NCBI RefSeq assembly: GCF_004369205.1 | Contig: NZ_QFGA01000002.1 | Coordinates: 372,001 to 436,000 of the forward strand | DNA length: 64,000 bases | DNA from: Pelotomaculum schinkii | GTDB lineage: Bacteria > Bacillota > Desulfotomaculia > Desulfotomaculales > Pelotomaculaceae | Direction: 5' to 3' | The notes under the pieces: generated by a model | Told to the model about the DNA's origin: nothing | The model's input: the letters and a program-made list of their open reading frames with translations, nothing else | Database searches by the model: none | Part shown: piece after piece, positions 62,602 to 64,000 of the stretch | How positions within the stretch are numbered: position 1 is the stretch's first letter | Layout: every line of letters begins with the position of its first letter | Position numbers and translations under genes: made by a program

Positions 62602-64000
62602 TTAACCTGATAATCTGCCGAACGCATAAAAGTGTTCCGTCCAATACTTGGTGTCCATCCGGGCATACTGTACGCCGCCGCTGGCACAGTGGAGCATCAT
62701 GTTATCGCCCACATAGATGCCGACGTGGGACACTGCCCCGGAGCTGTCATAGGTTCCGGTAAAAAAGATAATGTCGCCGGGCTTGGCTTCGGCAGGGCGG
62801 ATCTTTGCGCATTGGTTGAAAATGCCCTGCGCCGTTGTCCGGCTCATGGGATATACGCCGGATTTGTCCAGCACATAGCAGACGAAGCCCGAACAGTCGA
62901 AGGATGTGGAGGGGCTGGAGCCGCCCCAAACGTAGGGGTAGCCCAAATACTTCTCGGCCTCCCCGATCAGCGCGGCAAAATCCGGGTCTGCAAGGGCCTC
63001 CGGCGGTACGTCGTAATCGGTGTATTCTCCGGGGTGGGCGTAAATATTGCCCTCAAAGAGCTTGGGGCGGTTGCCTTGGGTTTTCTGATAGACGGCGTAC
63101 CGCGCCTGTTGCTCCGTATCCAGATTCGCGGCGGCAACCGTGCCTAATGACTTGTTTTTTAGGCTGACGTTCAGAATGTAATAGTTGTAAGGAACCTCTA
63201 CGGTATAGGTATCGTGATGGGTATTGCCGTTCTCGTCCGTCCATGTGTCCGTCCGGGTTTCGGTGCGGTAGCGTACCTCCACAGTTCTTGTGACGGTCAG
63301 GGAATATTGCTGACGGAAAAGTGATTGCAATTCAGCCTGTACCTTTTCCGGGGTGTATTCTCCAAACTTGGCGGTCAGGTAGGAGGCCAGTTCAAAGGGG
63401 TCATGCCCGATTTCATCCACGGAATAACGGTATTCGTCATAACCGGGATAGTCGCTTTCTATGCGTGACAGCTTTTCCCGCAAATCCTTTTCCAGCCCGG
63501 TATAGCTTGCTTCCACCGCTTCAATGTCACTGTCCGATGATACATAGGACGTGCCGCCGATAGCGCCGATCAATCCGTTCCCGATGGTGGCAAGAGAGGC
63601 CACGCAGGATTGCAGGATGATAATCAGCAAAAACAGCACCAGCCCGATTAGCAGGATTTTCGGGTTCCGTTTCACAAAGGCCGTAACCGTCCGGGCTATT
63701 TTCTCCGTAAACTTCACCGCTTGCTTACCGTGCTTTGCCGCCTCCCGTGCCTGCTTGGCATATTGCTTTTTCAGCCTCCGCTTTTGCCAGAAGCGGGAAA
63801 CGGGATTGCTCTTTAGCTCCGGGTGCTCCTGTACCATCGTGCGGTACTGAAAATCTGCCTTTGCCCGGATGTCCCGCCGTTCCCATTTTCGGACTTGCCG
63901 GGCAGGGTGGGTACGGACGCGGTGCTTTATAAAGCGGGTCGTACCACGGACAGCCGTTTCCCCGGCAAGCTCCGTTCGGTGCGCGGCCTCTGTCCCTACA
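62602..64000 (-). CDS. CD1108-type NlpC/P60 cell-wall hydrolase, 5' end outside window
   Basis: The frame is open to the window edge (no stop from 63837 to 63999), so the N-terminus lies beyond. Visible: basic cytoplasmic part, one membrane helix (KILLIGLVLFLLIIILQSCV), an extracellular lysozyme-like region (EKDLREKLSRIESDYPGYDE) and a C-terminal NlpC/P60 domain with FDCSGFVCYVLDKSG (catalytic Cys), GAVSHVGIYVGDNMMLHCAS (catalytic His). Opens peptidoglycan for the mating channel of the conjugative element. Directly upstream of DUF4315 on the same strand. Confidence 0.9.
   Translation of the reverse strand, partial: VGTEAAHRTELAGETAVRGTTRFIKHRVRTHPARQVRKWERRDIRAKADFQYRTMVQEHPELKSNPVSRFWQKRRLKKQYAKQAREAAKHGKQAVKFTEKIARTVTAFVKRNPKILLIGLVLFLLIIILQSCVASLATIGNGLIGAIGGTSYVSSDSDIEAVEASYTGLEKDLREKLSRIESDYPGYDEYRYSVDEIGHDPFELASYLTAKFGEYTPEKVQAELQSLFRQQYSLTVTRTVEVRYRTETRTDTWTDENGNTHHDTYTVEVPYNYYILNVSLKNKSLGTVAAANLDTEQQARYAVYQKTQGNRPKLFEGNIYAHPGEYTDYDVPPEALADPDFAALIGEAEKYLGYPYVWGGSSPSTSFDCSGFVCYVLDKSGVYPMSRTTAQGIFNQCAKIRPAEAKPGDIIFFTGTYDSSGAVSHVGIYVGDNMMLHCASGGVQYARMDTKYWTEHFYAFGRLSG

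Overview
The window looks like the chromosome of an anaerobic, spore-forming Firmicute, probably Peptococcaceae-like (Pelotomaculum/Desulfotomaculum type). This is inferred from the low-to-mid GC housekeeping genes, strong AAGGAGG ribosome binding sites, a DUF3231 (spore-coat-like) protein, an SLH-domain protein and a c-di-GMP-I riboswitch. It is a mosaic: ordinary genes on the left, a higher-GC foreign RiPP cluster, a long defence island, an orphan type I-C CRISPR array, and a Tn1549/CTn-like conjugative element that runs off the right edge. No rRNA or tRNA gene was recognised.

Layout. 0-10.4 kb: 5'-truncated copper ATPase, metallophosphoesterase, DUF3231 protein, a c-di-GMP riboswitch with its own promoter and terminator leading into an unknown gene and a CBS-GGDEF protein, a TPR protein, a Phd/ParE-type toxin-antitoxin pair, and a DUF6323/DUF6179-like pair. 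10.4-12.7 kb: a membrane-protein gene cleanly split by an IS3 element (3-bp target duplication; excision restores the frame), flanked by two small proteins that share a motif. 13.2-13.6 kb: a xanthine dehydrogenase remnant. 14.4-18.3 kb: a GC-rich three-gene lanthipeptide-like cluster (Cys-rich precursor candidate, stand-alone HopA1-like protein, kinase-LanC cyclase fusion). 18.4-24.5 kb: M28 peptidase, tandem-HTH MerR regulator, broken SLH gene, zinc-ribbon protein, exonuclease-BRCT protein.

24.8-49.5 kb is a defence-island-like region: HNH nuclease, Mug-like glycosylase, an unknown coupled pair, a TPR protein with a PD-(D/E)XK-like end, an IS91-type element with its own tyrosine recombinase, a coupled TerB-N/BrxD-like ATPase/BrxHI-like helicase triad, a lone ABC-type ATPase, a HEPN-like protein, an IS630 remnant, and a SIR2-HerA pair. 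An IS4 element with 9-bp target duplications separates SIR2-HerA from an upstream same-strand gene that was probably its operon partner.

50.8-53.5 kb holds 40 complete 32-bp type I-C repeats plus one degenerate distal repeat. The array abuts a cysteine desulfurase lacking its 5' part at one end. At the leader end the only cas gene is cas2, whose first codons are replaced by the N-terminal half of a mobile-element sigma factor. The Cas effector and adaptation genes are therefore gone, and the locus is joined directly to a conjugative element (54.2-64 kb). That element carries a TetR/methyltransferase/P-loop cassette, a MobP relaxase, MobC, small mobile-element proteins, DUF4366, DUF4315 and an NlpC/P60 peptidase. 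It is punctuated by seven copies of a 25-bp palindrome.

How the parts work together: the c-di-GMP unit looks like feedback control of a diguanylate-cyclase-like protein. The lanthipeptide genes would supply precursor, phosphorylation, elimination and cyclisation. The defence genes are several independent coupled modules brought together by repeated mobile-element insertion.
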